From NCBI RefSeq assembly GCF_017306585.1, contig NZ_JAFKIC010000159.1, positions 1 through 36,923 on the forward strand: 36,923 nucleotides of DNA. Direction: 5' to 3'. Within the stretch, counting starts at the first letter, position 1. Each line of letters begins with the position of its first letter. Shown in pieces: positions 16,072 to 23,733 of the stretch. The notes beneath the pieces are model-generated. The model made no database searches. It worked only from the letters and a program-made list of their open reading frames with translations, and had not been told where the DNA came from. The position numbers were made by a program, and so were the translations under genes. Origin of the DNA: Mesorhizobium sp. (GTDB lineage Bacteria; Pseudomonadota; Alphaproteobacteria; Rhizobiales; Rhizobiaceae).

Positions 16072-17169
16072 CTATGCCTTGTCCGCGAGGCGTTCGCACA
16101 CGGCCTGCGTGATCTCGCGCGTCGAGGACTTGCCCTTGAGGTCGGCGCTGAGCAGGCCGCCGGCGAGGCAGGATTCGGTGACGGTCCGGATGCGGTCGGC
16201 CGCCTCGTTGAGTCGGGCGTCGCCATGCTTGTGTCCAAGCCAGTCCAGCATCGAGGCCGCCGACAGGATCGTGCCATAGGGATTGGCGATGCCCTTGCCG
16301 GCAATGTCGGGCGCCGAACCATGCGCGGCCTGGAAGAAGCCGTTATGCTCGCCGATCTCGGCCGACGGCGCCATGCCCATGCCGCCAACGGTGGCGGCCG
16401 CGAGGTCGGACAGGATGTCGCCGAACATGTTCTCCGAGACGATGACATTGAAGTGGCCGGGCTTGAGCACGAGGTGCATGGCCATGGCATCGACCAGTGC
16501 GTATTCGGTGGCGATGTCGGGATAGTCCTTCGCGACATCGTCGAAGACAGAGCGGAAGAAGGCGTAGCTGCGCAGCACATTGGCCTTGTCGCAGCAGGTG
16601 ACGCGGCGCATGCCGTCGCGCGGCGCGCCCTTGGACTGGCGGGCCAGTTCGAAGGCCTTGCGCACGATGCGCTCGATGCCGGTGCGCGTCTGCACCAGCG
16701 TGTCGACCGCCACTTCGCCACGCAGCAGGGCGCCGGAGCCGCGCGCGGCGTAGAGGCCTTCGCTGTTCTCACGCAGGATGATGTAGTCGATGTCGCCGGC
16801 CTTCATGCCGGCCAGGGGACTTTGCACGCCTTCGAAGAGCCGGATCGGCCGGATGTTGGCGTAGAGGTCGAGTTCGAAGCGCAGTTTCAGGGTGAAATCA
16901 AGCCCGGCTTCGGTGCCGTCGGGATGGACGACGCCGGGCAGGCCGCCGGCGCCATGCAGGATCGCGTCGGCTTCCCGGCAGGCCTTGAATGTCGGTTCGG
17001 GAAAGCTCTGCCCGGTCTTGAGGAAGTGCTCCGCCCCGGCGGGGTATTCATCGAAGCGCAGTGCATTGGCCGGTCCAAGCGCCGCCTTCAGCACCTCGAC
17101 GGTGGCGCCGCAGACTTCAGGGCCGATGCCGTCGCCATGGACGACAGCGATCCGGTAGGTATCCTTCAT
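16072..17169 (-). CDS. Beta-decarboxylating dehydrogenase (isocitrate/isopropylmalate/tartrate dehydrogenase family)
   Basis: A 365-residue NAD(P)-dependent enzyme that would oxidise and decarboxylate a 2-hydroxy acid bearing a second carboxylate. The N-terminus has VVHGDGIGPEV, and RENSEGLY replaces the common RENTEG motif. The metal and substrate loop is ENMFGDILSDLAA, followed by HGSAPDIAGKGIANP of the cofactor site. Length fits isopropylmalate and tartrate dehydrogenases. The ATG at 17169 has GAGGG about 8 nt upstream; a TTG two codons earlier is too close to that site. The gene lies 24 nt after the SDR gene. Its place among the SDR, aldehyde dehydrogenase and hydroxyacid oxidase genes suggests a catabolic enzyme rather than leucine biosynthesis. 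Confidence 0.87.
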   Translation of the reverse strand: MKDTYRIAVVHGDGIGPEVCGATVEVLKAALGPANALRFDEYPAGAEHFLKTGQSFPEPTFKACREADAILHGAGGLPGVVHPDGTEAGLDFTLKLRFELDLYANIRPIRLFEGVQSPLAGMKAGDIDYIILRENSEGLYAARGSGALLRGEVAVDTLVQTRTGIERIVRKAFELARQSKGAPRDGMRRVTCCDKANVLRSYAFFRSVFDDVAKDYPDIATEYALVDAMAMHLVLKPGHFNVIVSENMFGDILSDLAAATVGGMGMAPSAEIGEHNGFFQAAHGSAPDIAGKGIANPYGTILSAASMLDWLGHKHGDARLNEAADRIRTVTESCLAGGLLSADLKGKSSTREITQAVCERLADKA

Positions 17170-17193
17170 CGCCAAACCCTCAGGGACGCCGGT

Positions 17194-17937
17194 TCAGATA
17201 CACTTGCCGCCATCGACATTGAGGTCGACGCCGGTGATCATGCTGGCCTCGTCGGAACACAGGAACGCGGCGGCGTTGCCCATGTCCTGCGGCGTCGACA
17301 GGCGGCCGATCGGGATGGTGGCGACGACGCGGGCGCGGTTCTCCTCGCCCGAGCCGATGAAGGTGGACAGAAGTGGCGTGTCGCCGGCGACCGGGTTGAT
17401 GGCGTTGACGCGGATGCCGAAGGGGGCGAGTTCCACGGCCATCGCCCGGGTGGCGGCGATCGCCCAGCCCTTGGAAGCGTTGTACCAGGTGAGATTGGGC
17501 CGCGGCGAGACGCCGCCAGTGGAGGCAACATTGAGGATGGCGCCGGACTTCTCAGCCTTGAAGTGCGGGACGACCGCGCGCGAACCATTGTAGATCGAGC
17601 GCATGTTGACGTCGGCGATGCGGTCGAACAGCCCTTCTTCCATCGTCTCGAGCGGCAGCGGCGGCTGGGCTACGCCGGCATTGTTGACCAGGATGTGGAG
17701 ACCGCCGAAGGAGGAGCGGGCGAGATCGGCGGCGGCCTCGAAGCTTTCCAGCGTCGAGACATCGCCGGTGATCGGCCGCACCTTGTCGCCGGCTTCGTTG
17801 GCGACGCGCGAAGCCGCCGCCGCGTCACGGTCCATCAGCACCACCGACGCGCCTTCGGCGACGAACTTCCTGACGATGCCCTCGCCAAATCCCGAACCGC
17901 CGCCAGTGACGATGGCGACCTTTCCTGCAAGTCTCAT
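17194..17937 (-). CDS. Short-chain dehydrogenase/reductase (classical SDR)
   Basis: A 247-residue classical SDR, oxidising or reducing an alcohol/carbonyl pair with NAD(P). The cofactor loop TGGGSGFG is at 11-18 and Asp36 at the end of the second strand points to NAD(H). NNAG is at 85-88, and the catalytic Ser139, Tyr152 and Lys156 lie in NVASTGG and WYNASKGWA. The C-terminal NVDGGKCI is typical. GGAGG about 10 nt before the ATG supports the start. It is first in a minus-strand operon with the two dehydrogenase genes downstream, and is divergent from the aldehyde dehydrogenase gene across 141 nt that should carry both promoters. Confidence 0.92.
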   Translation of the reverse strand: MRLAGKVAIVTGGGSGFGEGIVRKFVAEGASVVLMDRDAAAASRVANEAGDKVRPITGDVSTLESFEAAADLARSSFGGLHILVNNAGVAQPPLPLETMEEGLFDRIADVNMRSIYNGSRAVVPHFKAEKSGAILNVASTGGVSPRPNLTWYNASKGWAIAATRAMAVELAPFGIRVNAINPVAGDTPLLSTFIGSGEENRARVVATIPIGRLSTPQDMGNAAAFLCSDEASMITGVDLNVDGGKCI

Positions 17938-18078
17938 ATCCGATCCTCCGTTGCCTGAACCATCGGGGAAGTCGCGTGCGTTGCACAGTCCGATTATCTG
18001 AACGCCCTTTTAGCTTTCCTTGTTTGAGGTCGCGGGCGGCGGGAGTAATAGTCGCGGCGGAATTGCAAGGAGGAAGAG

Positions 18079-19575
18079 ATGACGCTGAACTTCGACCCAA
18101 GGGCGAAGGCCTCGACGCTCTACCATGGCGAGTTCCGGCCGATGTTCATCGGCGGCAAGTGGGTCGCGGCGCAGTCCGGCGAGGTGATGCAGGCGCTGAA
18201 CCCGGCGACGGGAGAGGTGCTGGCGACGGTGCCGCGCGGCGGCGCCGCCGACATCGACGCGGCGGTGGCCGCCGCCCGCGCGGCCTTCGAAGGCCCGTGG
18301 TCGAAATTCTCGCCCTACGAACGGCAGTGCGTGCTGCTCAGGATCGCCGACCTGTTCGAGACACATTGGGAAGAGCTCAGCGTTTCCGACACGCTCGACA
18401 TGGGGCTGCCGATCACCCGCACGCTGGCCAACCGGCGCCGCGTCATCGGCATGCTGCGCTTCTATGGCGGCATGGCGACCGCGCTGCATGGCGAGGCGAT
18501 CGACAATTCCATCCCCGGCGAGATCGTCACCTTCACCCGGCGCGAGCCGGTCGGCGTCGTCGGCGCCATCATCCCCTGGAACGCGCCGACCGCCGCTTCG
18601 ATCTGGAAGATCGCGCCGGCGCTCGCCACAGGCTGCACCATCGTGCTGAAACCTTCCGAGGACGCCTCGCTGACGCCGCTGCTGATCGCGCAACTGATGC
18701 AGGAAGCCGGTGTGCCGGACGGCGTTGTCAACATCGTCACCGGCACCGGGGCGGAGGCCGGCTCGCGGCTGGCCGAGCACCCTGATGTCAACAAGATCGT
18801 GTTCACCGGCTCGACGCTGACCGGCCAGGCGATCGCGCGGGCAGGCGTGAACAACCTCAAGCGCGTCTCGCTGGAACTCGGCGGCAAGTCGCCGATCATC
18901 GTGTGCCGCGACGCCGATATCGACAAGGCCGTGCCTGTCGCGGCCATGGCGGTGTTCGTGCATTCGGGCCAGATCTGCATCGCCGGCTCGCGGCTGTTCG
19001 TGGCGCGCGAGATCCATAACGAGTTCGTGCGCCGGGTCGGCGAATTCGCCGGCAAGCTGCGCATCGGCCACGGCATCGAGGCCGAGACGGAAATCGGGCC
19101 GCTCATCAACGCCAGGCAGGCAGGCAAGGTCGAAGGCTACATCAAGGCCGGCAGCGACGAGGGCGCAGAACTTGTCGCCGGCGGCTCGCGGCTGACGGGC
19201 GACCTCTATGACGGCGGCAATTTCATCGCGCCGACGGTGTTCGGCGCGGTGTCGGACAAGATGACGATCGCGCGCGAGGAGATTTTCGGGCCGGTCATCT
19301 CGGCCATGCCTTTCGACACGCTGGACGAAGCGGTGGCGCGCGCCAACGCCACGCCCTATGGACTGGCCGCCGGCATCTTCACCAGCAATCTGGGAACCGC
19401 GCACAAGCTGGCGCGCCGCGTCAAGGCGGGCTCGGTGTGGGTCAACATGTACCACGCCATCGATCCCGCGGTGCCGTTCGGCGGCATGAAGATGTCGGGC
19501 TACGGCCGCGAGGGCGGCGTCGAGCACCTGCACGAATATCTGGAGACCAAGGCGGTCTGGATACAGACCGACTGA
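18079..19575 (+). CDS. Aldehyde dehydrogenase (NAD(P)-dependent)
   Basis: A 498-residue cytoplasmic enzyme that oxidises an aldehyde to the acid. The catalytic Cys300 lies in SGQICIAGS and the general base Glu266 in SLELGGKSP. Asn168 in IIPWNAP and the cofactor motif FTGSTLTG (242-249) are in place. Length and order are normal for the family. AAGGAGGAAGAG stands directly before the ATG at 18079. The gene is divergent from the SDR operon and probably co-functional with it. Its stop is 10 nt before the inverted-repeat element at 19586, which may serve as its terminator. The specific aldehyde is not evident. Confidence 0.93.
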   Translation: MTLNFDPRAKASTLYHGEFRPMFIGGKWVAAQSGEVMQALNPATGEVLATVPRGGAADIDAAVAAARAAFEGPWSKFSPYERQCVLLRIADLFETHWEELSVSDTLDMGLPITRTLANRRRVIGMLRFYGGMATALHGEAIDNSIPGEIVTFTRREPVGVVGAIIPWNAPTAASIWKIAPALATGCTIVLKPSEDASLTPLLIAQLMQEAGVPDGVVNIVTGTGAEAGSRLAEHPDVNKIVFTGSTLTGQAIARAGVNNLKRVSLELGGKSPIIVCRDADIDKAVPVAAMAVFVHSGQICIAGSRLFVAREIHNEFVRRVGEFAGKLRIGHGIEAETEIGPLINARQAGKVEGYIKAGSDEGAELVAGGSRLTGDLYDGGNFIAPTVFGAVSDKMTIAREEIFGPVISAMPFDTLDEAVARANATPYGLAAGIFTSNLGTAHKLARRVKAGSVWVNMYHAIDPAVPFGGMKMSGYGREGGVEHLHEYLETKAVWIQTD

Positions 19576-19585
19576 GGCTGTTTCT

Positions 19586-20096
19586 TTCGTCATCCTAGGG
19601 CGGAGCAAGGAGCGAAGCGACGCGCGCAGACCCTAGGATCCATTCCGTGACATCAAAGCATCGCAACGGTGCAGAACGCTCACCACCCGGTTCCGCGGAA
19701 AAGCTCAAACCAATCTGGATTCGCTTTCTCGATGAGCTCAATCTTCCACTGCCTTGCCCAGCGCTTCAGTGATTTTTCTCGCTGAATAGCATCAGTGATA
19801 TCGAAATATTCCTCATACCAGACCAGCCGCTGAACGCCGTAGCGACTGGTGAATTGCGACCCTTGCCCGGACTTATGTTCGGGCATACGGCGGCCAAGAT
19901 CATTGGTGACGCCGATATAGATTGTGCCGCGCTTTTTGCTCGACGTCATGTAGACATAGCCGGTCATGGATTGACGTTAGCTGTCAAAGCGAGCGCCTTC
20001 TATCCTGGACCGCAGCATTTTTCGACCGACGTCACGGAATGGATCCTAGGGTCTGCGCGCGTCGCTTCGCTCCTTGCTCCGCCCTAGGATGACGAA
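19586..20096. mobile_element. 511-bp element: GIY-YIG gene between perfect 66-bp inverted repeats
   Basis: The left arm 19586-19651 and right arm 20031-20096 are exact reverse complements over all 66 nt. Each arm contains its own inverted pair, ATCCTAGGG and CCCTAGGAT (19592-19600 and 19631-19639 in the left arm). The 379 nt between the arms hold a single gene for a GIY-YIG protein. The element fills the gap between convergent genes: 10 nt after the aldehyde dehydrogenase stop, 19 nt before the LysR stop. No target-site duplication is visible (TTTCT on the left, GGGTA on the right). I recall the arm sequence as a repeated motif in Mesorhizobium genomes, unverified. Mobility is inferred from the symmetry; the arms could also simply act as bidirectional terminators. 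Confidence 0.65.
19680..19967 (-). CDS. GIY-YIG nuclease superfamily protein
   Basis: A 95-residue single-domain protein. The N-terminus has the two GIY-YIG strands (GYVYMTSSKKRGTIYIGVT), followed by NDLGRRMPEHKSG with the catalytic-type Arg. The pattern AIQREKSLKRWARQWKIELI and the ending ANPDW are typical of the small stand-alone family common in alphaproteobacteria. Members have a metal-dependent nuclease fold, but their cellular role is not established. The gene lies wholly inside the 66-bp inverted-repeat element and points toward the aldehyde dehydrogenase gene. No strong ribosome site is visible before the ATG. It may be the element's own nuclease or a passenger gene. Confidence 0.88.
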   Translation of the reverse strand: MTGYVYMTSSKKRGTIYIGVTNDLGRRMPEHKSGQGSQFTSRYGVQRLVWYEEYFDITDAIQREKSLKRWARQWKIELIEKANPDWFELFRGTGW

Positions 20097-20115
20097 GGGT
20101 AGGGCTCGGCGGCGC

Positions 20116-21012
20116 CTAACCAGCCAGTTCGCGCAAATTGGTGCGGATGAGGTTCATCAGCTGTTCGGAGAAGGAGTGGTGCACGTAGCCGCGCGCGGTG
20201 ATGATGCCGACGGAGCGGTGGGCGTCACGATGGTCGATGGGCACCACGCGCATGCGTTCGTCGTTGCGCGAGATGGCGATGCCGGGCACCACGCAGACGC
20301 CCAGGCCCGACGACACCAGCGCCACCGCCGTCTGCGCGCTTTCAACCTCGTATTGCGGCTTGAGCTCGATGCCTTCCGCCGCCGTCAGCCGGTCGACGAG
20401 ACCGCGCACCGCCGTCTTGCGATTGAGCAGGATGAGCGGAAAGCGCTGCAGGTCGGATAGAAGCAACTTCTTCTCGCCGCCGTAGATTTCGGTGGGGATG
20501 CAGGCCATCAGCGGATCGTCGAGGATGGACTCGAACTGGAAGTCGGTGAGGTTAGGCAGTTCCGGGCCGATGTAGAACTCGACCTCCTGCTGCTGCAGCA
20601 GGCTGAGCGCGGCCTGCGGCGGCAGTTCGATCACCTCGACGATGGAGCGGGGATAGCGCAGCTTGAACGTCGCCAGTATGTCGCCCAGCCGGCTTGCCGC
20701 AAGGGTGGGCGCGCAGGCGATCTGCACCTTGCCCTTGCGCCGCGCGGCGATCTCGGTCAGCCGGTCGAGGCTGGACTGCACCTGCGACATCGCATTGGCA
20801 ATCTCCTCGAACAGCACCTGGCCCTCGGGCGTCAGGCTGGCGCGTTGCGCGGTGCGGATGAACAGCGAGATGCCGATCTGCTCTTCGAGGTCGCGGATCT
20901 GCATGGAGACGGCCGATGGCGAGCGGTTGCTCTCTTCGGCAGCGCGACGGAAGCTGCCGTTTTCGGCGGCAAGCAGGAACGTCTGCAGAAGTTTGAGGTT
21001 GATGCTGGACAT
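20116..21012 (-). CDS. LysR-family transcriptional regulator
   Basis: A 298-residue regulator. The N-terminal winged helix-turn-helix is at 3-60 (LLQTFLLAAENGSFRRAAEE, then SPSAVSMQIRDLEEQIG). The ligand-binding domain from about 90 opens with GKVQIACAPTLAASRLG. It is transcribed toward the GIY-YIG element and follows the sugar transporter ATPase gene by 123 nt on the same strand, so it could be the tail of that operon or have its own promoter. Likely targets are the transporter operon to its right or the dehydrogenase genes to its left; neither link is shown. The effector is unknown. Confidence 0.9.
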   Translation of the reverse strand: MSSINLKLLQTFLLAAENGSFRRAAEESNRSPSAVSMQIRDLEEQIGISLFIRTAQRASLTPEGQVLFEEIANAMSQVQSSLDRLTEIAARRKGKVQIACAPTLAASRLGDILATFKLRYPRSIVEVIELPPQAALSLLQQQEVEFYIGPELPNLTDFQFESILDDPLMACIPTEIYGGEKKLLLSDLQRFPLILLNRKTAVRGLVDRLTAAEGIELKPQYEVESAQTAVALVSSGLGVCVVPGIAISRNDERMRVVPIDHRDAHRSVGIITARGYVHHSFSEQLMNLIRTNLRELAG

Positions 21013-21135
21013 GTCCGTTCAGGTAACAGGTGACCTCCTGACCTATTCAGACGCGCAAGCGATTGCAAGGCAATAGGGCCGGGCCAACCATTGGTCCTGG
21101 CTTAGCCGGCAAGGCGTTTCCAGCGTCGAGGGTGC

Positions 21136-22635
21136 TCAATGCACCGCGGCGAACATGACGCGTTCCTCGGTTGCCTCCGACAGCATCATCTCTTCCACCA
21201 CGCGGCCGCGCTTGACGACCAGGATACGGTCGGAAACCGCAAGGATCTCAGGCAGATAGGAGGAAATGACGACGACGGCCATGCCCTGGTCGGCAAGGTC
21301 GCTGATCAGCTGGTGGATCTCGACGATGGCACCGACGTCGACGCCGCGCGTCGGCTCGTCGAAAATCACCAGCCTCGGCTTCTGGATCAGCGACTTGGCG
21401 ATCACGACCTTTTGCTGGTTGCCGCCGGAGAGTTCGATCATGCGGGCGCGGTCGCTGGTCTGCCGGAGGCTCAGGCGCTCACCCCATTCCCGGGCAAGCT
21501 GCCTGGCGCGCGCCAGCGATACCATCGAGACCGGGTTGGCGCCCTCGGTCAGTTCGCCGATCTGCAGGTTCTCGCCCGCCGTCATGGTTTCGAAGAAGCC
21601 GTCGAGTTTGCGATCCTCCGTGACATAGACGATGCCGTCGCGCACCGCCGGCCTCGGCACGCGGTAGCGCACCGACTTGCCGAGCAGGCGGATTTCGCCG
21701 CCATGGAAGATGTTGCGCTTCAACAGGCCGGCGACGACCTTGGCCATCTCGGTTCGCCCGGCGCCGACAAGCCCGAACATGCCGGTGACCTGGCCCGAGA
21801 ATACCGAGAAGGACGAGTTGCGCACCAGCCCGGCGCAGGACAGGTTCTCGACTGAAAGCACCTTGTCGCCATAGGGGCGCGCCGTGCGCTTGACCTCGCC
21901 ATGCAGCGTCTCGGTCAGCGTGCGGCCGACCATGGCCTGAACGATCGAGGCGCGTGTAAAACCCTTGGCTTCGCCGGATGCGACGATCTCGCCGTCGCGC
22001 ATGACGGTGATGCGGTTGGCGACCGCAAGCGCTTCTTCCAGCGCATGGGTGATGAAGATCACCGCGATGCCTTCCTTCACCAGCCGCTGCAGGAGGTTGA
22101 AGAAGTGGCTCTTTTCTTCCGGCGTCAGCGTCGCGGTCGGCTCGTCGAAGATGATCACACGGGCCTTGTGGTGGACGGCGCGCGCGATCTCGACCATCTG
22201 CTTGTGCGCCGCGCCCAGCGTGCTCACCTGCGCGGTCGGGTCGACCTGAAAACCCATGCCGGCGAGGAACTGGCGCGCCTGGATGTAGAGGCCGCGCAGC
22301 CGGTTGAACATCTTCTCTTCGCCGAGATAGAGGTTCTGCGCCACGGTCATGGCCGGCACCAGGTTGGTTTCCTGGAACACCATGGCGATGCCCGCGCGCA
22401 ATGCTTCTGCGGGCGCCGAGAAAGAGACCTCCTTGCCGTCGAAGAACATCTTCCCTTCGGTCAGCTTGAAGACGCCGGCCATGACCTTGGTCAGCGTCGA
22501 CTTGCCGGCGCCGTTTTCGCCGAGAAGCGCGTGGATTTCGCCCTTGCGCAGGTCGAAATCGACATTCTTGAAGGCCGGGATGCGCGAGAAGGCCTTGGCC
22601 GCGCCCCTCAGTTCGATGATGTTGGCGTCGGACAT
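21136..22635 (-). CDS. Sugar ABC transporter ATPase, two ABC domains (RbsA/MglA-like)
   Basis: A 499-residue cytoplasmic ATPase with two fused nucleotide-binding domains, as in ribose and galactose importers. The first has Walker A GENGAGKST at 39-47 and Walker B VIIFDEPTATL. Its signature is degenerate (LGAAHKQMVEIARA), as is usual for the family. The second has a degenerate Walker A (GLVGAGRTE), a good signature LSGGNQQKVVIAKSL, and Walker B LVIFDEPTRGVD. The gene starts 3 nt after the stop of the free-standing propeller gene and is the last transporter gene of the operon. It should energise the two permeases encoded upstream. Confidence 0.93.
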   Translation of the reverse strand: MSDANIIELRGAAKAFSRIPAFKNVDFDLRKGEIHALLGENGAGKSTLTKVMAGVFKLTEGKMFFDGKEVSFSAPAEALRAGIAMVFQETNLVPAMTVAQNLYLGEEKMFNRLRGLYIQARQFLAGMGFQVDPTAQVSTLGAAHKQMVEIARAVHHKARVIIFDEPTATLTPEEKSHFFNLLQRLVKEGIAVIFITHALEEALAVANRITVMRDGEIVASGEAKGFTRASIVQAMVGRTLTETLHGEVKRTARPYGDKVLSVENLSCAGLVRNSSFSVFSGQVTGMFGLVGAGRTEMAKVVAGLLKRNIFHGGEIRLLGKSVRYRVPRPAVRDGIVYVTEDRKLDGFFETMTAGENLQIGELTEGANPVSMVSLARARQLAREWGERLSLRQTSDRARMIELSGGNQQKVVIAKSLIQKPRLVIFDEPTRGVDVGAIVEIHQLISDLADQGMAVVVISSYLPEILAVSDRILVVKRGRVVEEMMLSEATEERVMFAAVH

Positions 22636-22638
22636 CGC

Positions 22639-23733
22639 TTAACCCCGCTTGCCGCTGGCGGCGCCGGCCACGCGCACGATCCTGGCGCCGCCGCGCGAGG
22701 CGACAAGCAGGTCGTCTCCGGCCTCGCAGACGCTCAGCGTGCCATGCACCTTGCCGTCGGCGCGTGAATGGAAACTCGACAGCGGCTTCATGTTCTGGTC
22801 GCAATGGACAACCAGCCCGTAGGATCTCGTGACCGCGTAGGGCTTCAGCACGTTCATCTGCTTGAGCTGGCTGCCCTGCATCGGTTCGCGGTAGTCGCGC
22901 CATGAGCCGAGAGACGGCGCCATCCAGTAAGCTTCCGGAACCTCGGCCAGCATGCGCTTGCGGTAGGTTTCCTCGCGCAGGATGAACTCGACCAGCTGAT
23001 TGCGCACGGAATAGAAGCTCAGCCAGTAACCGGCGTTGAAGGCGGGCGCGATGCGGGCGGGGTAGGCGGGCAGGTGCTCCAGTACCGTCACTGTCGCCTT
23101 GGTGGCGAGGTCGATCGCCAGCACGCGGTGTCGCCAGGCCTCTGAGACATAGACGCGGTTGGAGCCTGTCGTGGCGATGCCGGCGGGCCAGGCGAGGCCG
23201 TCGCGGATCAGGTCGAGCCGGCCGCTCTTGAGGTCGAGGCGCCAGAGCGACCCGGAAGCGTTCTTCTCCATCAGGTCGCGGCGCCAGCCGCCAGCAGGCA
23301 GCGAAGCCGAGCCATTGGCGATCAGCAGGCTGTTGGAGTCGAGGAAGGTGAGGGCGGTGACGCAGGACAGCCTGCGCGCCTCGTCGCCCGTGGGTTCGCG
23401 TCCGTCATGCAAGCCGCCGCGGATGGCGACGCCCTTGCCGTCGATCGCCAGGGCGGTCATGCCCCGCGCATGGGCCAGTGCCGTGATCTCGCCCGGAAAT
23501 TCCTGCAGCGCCTCGGCATGGCCGTCGGCGCCGAAGCGCATCAGCCGGTTCGCGCTGCTGGCCAATACGCCTTTGTCGGTGCGCACCAGGTTGTCGGCCT
23601 CGGCAAGGCCGGCGAACGGCTCGGCTTCCTCCAGCGCCTGGTTGGGCAGCAGCGGGCCGTCCAATGTCGGCACGGTCACGGCCCAGTCGCCGCGGCCGAG
23701 AAAGCGGTCGAAAAGCCGGCTCACGGCGCTCAT
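22639..23733 (-). CDS. SMP-30/strictosidine-synthase-like beta-propeller protein
   Basis: A 364-residue protein without signal peptide or membrane helix. The repeating pattern of short hydrophobic strands (LWRLDLKSGRLDLIRDGLAW, VLAIDLATKATVTVLEHLPA) and the element YPARIAPAFNAGYWLSFYS match the SMP-30/gluconolactonase/strictosidine-synthase-like propellers. Several family members hydrolyse sugar lactones with a bound divalent metal. It resembles the C-terminal half of the fused permease encoded just upstream (compare LPAYPARIAPA here with LPGYPDNINRA there), so the two may have arisen by duplication. The ATG overlaps the fused gene's stop as ATGA. Its N-terminal part is more divergent, and I cannot say whether it is catalytically competent. 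Confidence 0.75.
   Translation of the reverse strand: MSAVSRLFDRFLGRGDWAVTVPTLDGPLLPNQALEEAEPFAGLAEADNLVRTDKGVLASSANRLMRFGADGHAEALQEFPGEITALAHARGMTALAIDGKGVAIRGGLHDGREPTGDEARRLSCVTALTFLDSNSLLIANGSASLPAGGWRRDLMEKNASGSLWRLDLKSGRLDLIRDGLAWPAGIATTGSNRVYVSEAWRHRVLAIDLATKATVTVLEHLPAYPARIAPAFNAGYWLSFYSVRNQLVEFILREETYRKRMLAEVPEAYWMAPSLGSWRDYREPMQGSQLKQMNVLKPYAVTRSYGLVVHCDQNMKPLSSFHSRADGKVHGTLSVCEAGDDLLVASRGGARIVRVAGAASGKRG

Noticed and set aside
15727-17958. A plus-strand open frame of 743 codons opposite the dehydrogenase operon
   Set aside because: Antisense to three genes with intact catalytic motifs; no recognisable domain or ribosome site.
21136-22635. Degenerate ABC signature and second Walker A as signs of a broken ATPase
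   Set aside because: Degeneracy in one half of the tandem domain is normal in ribose/galactose-type ATPases.
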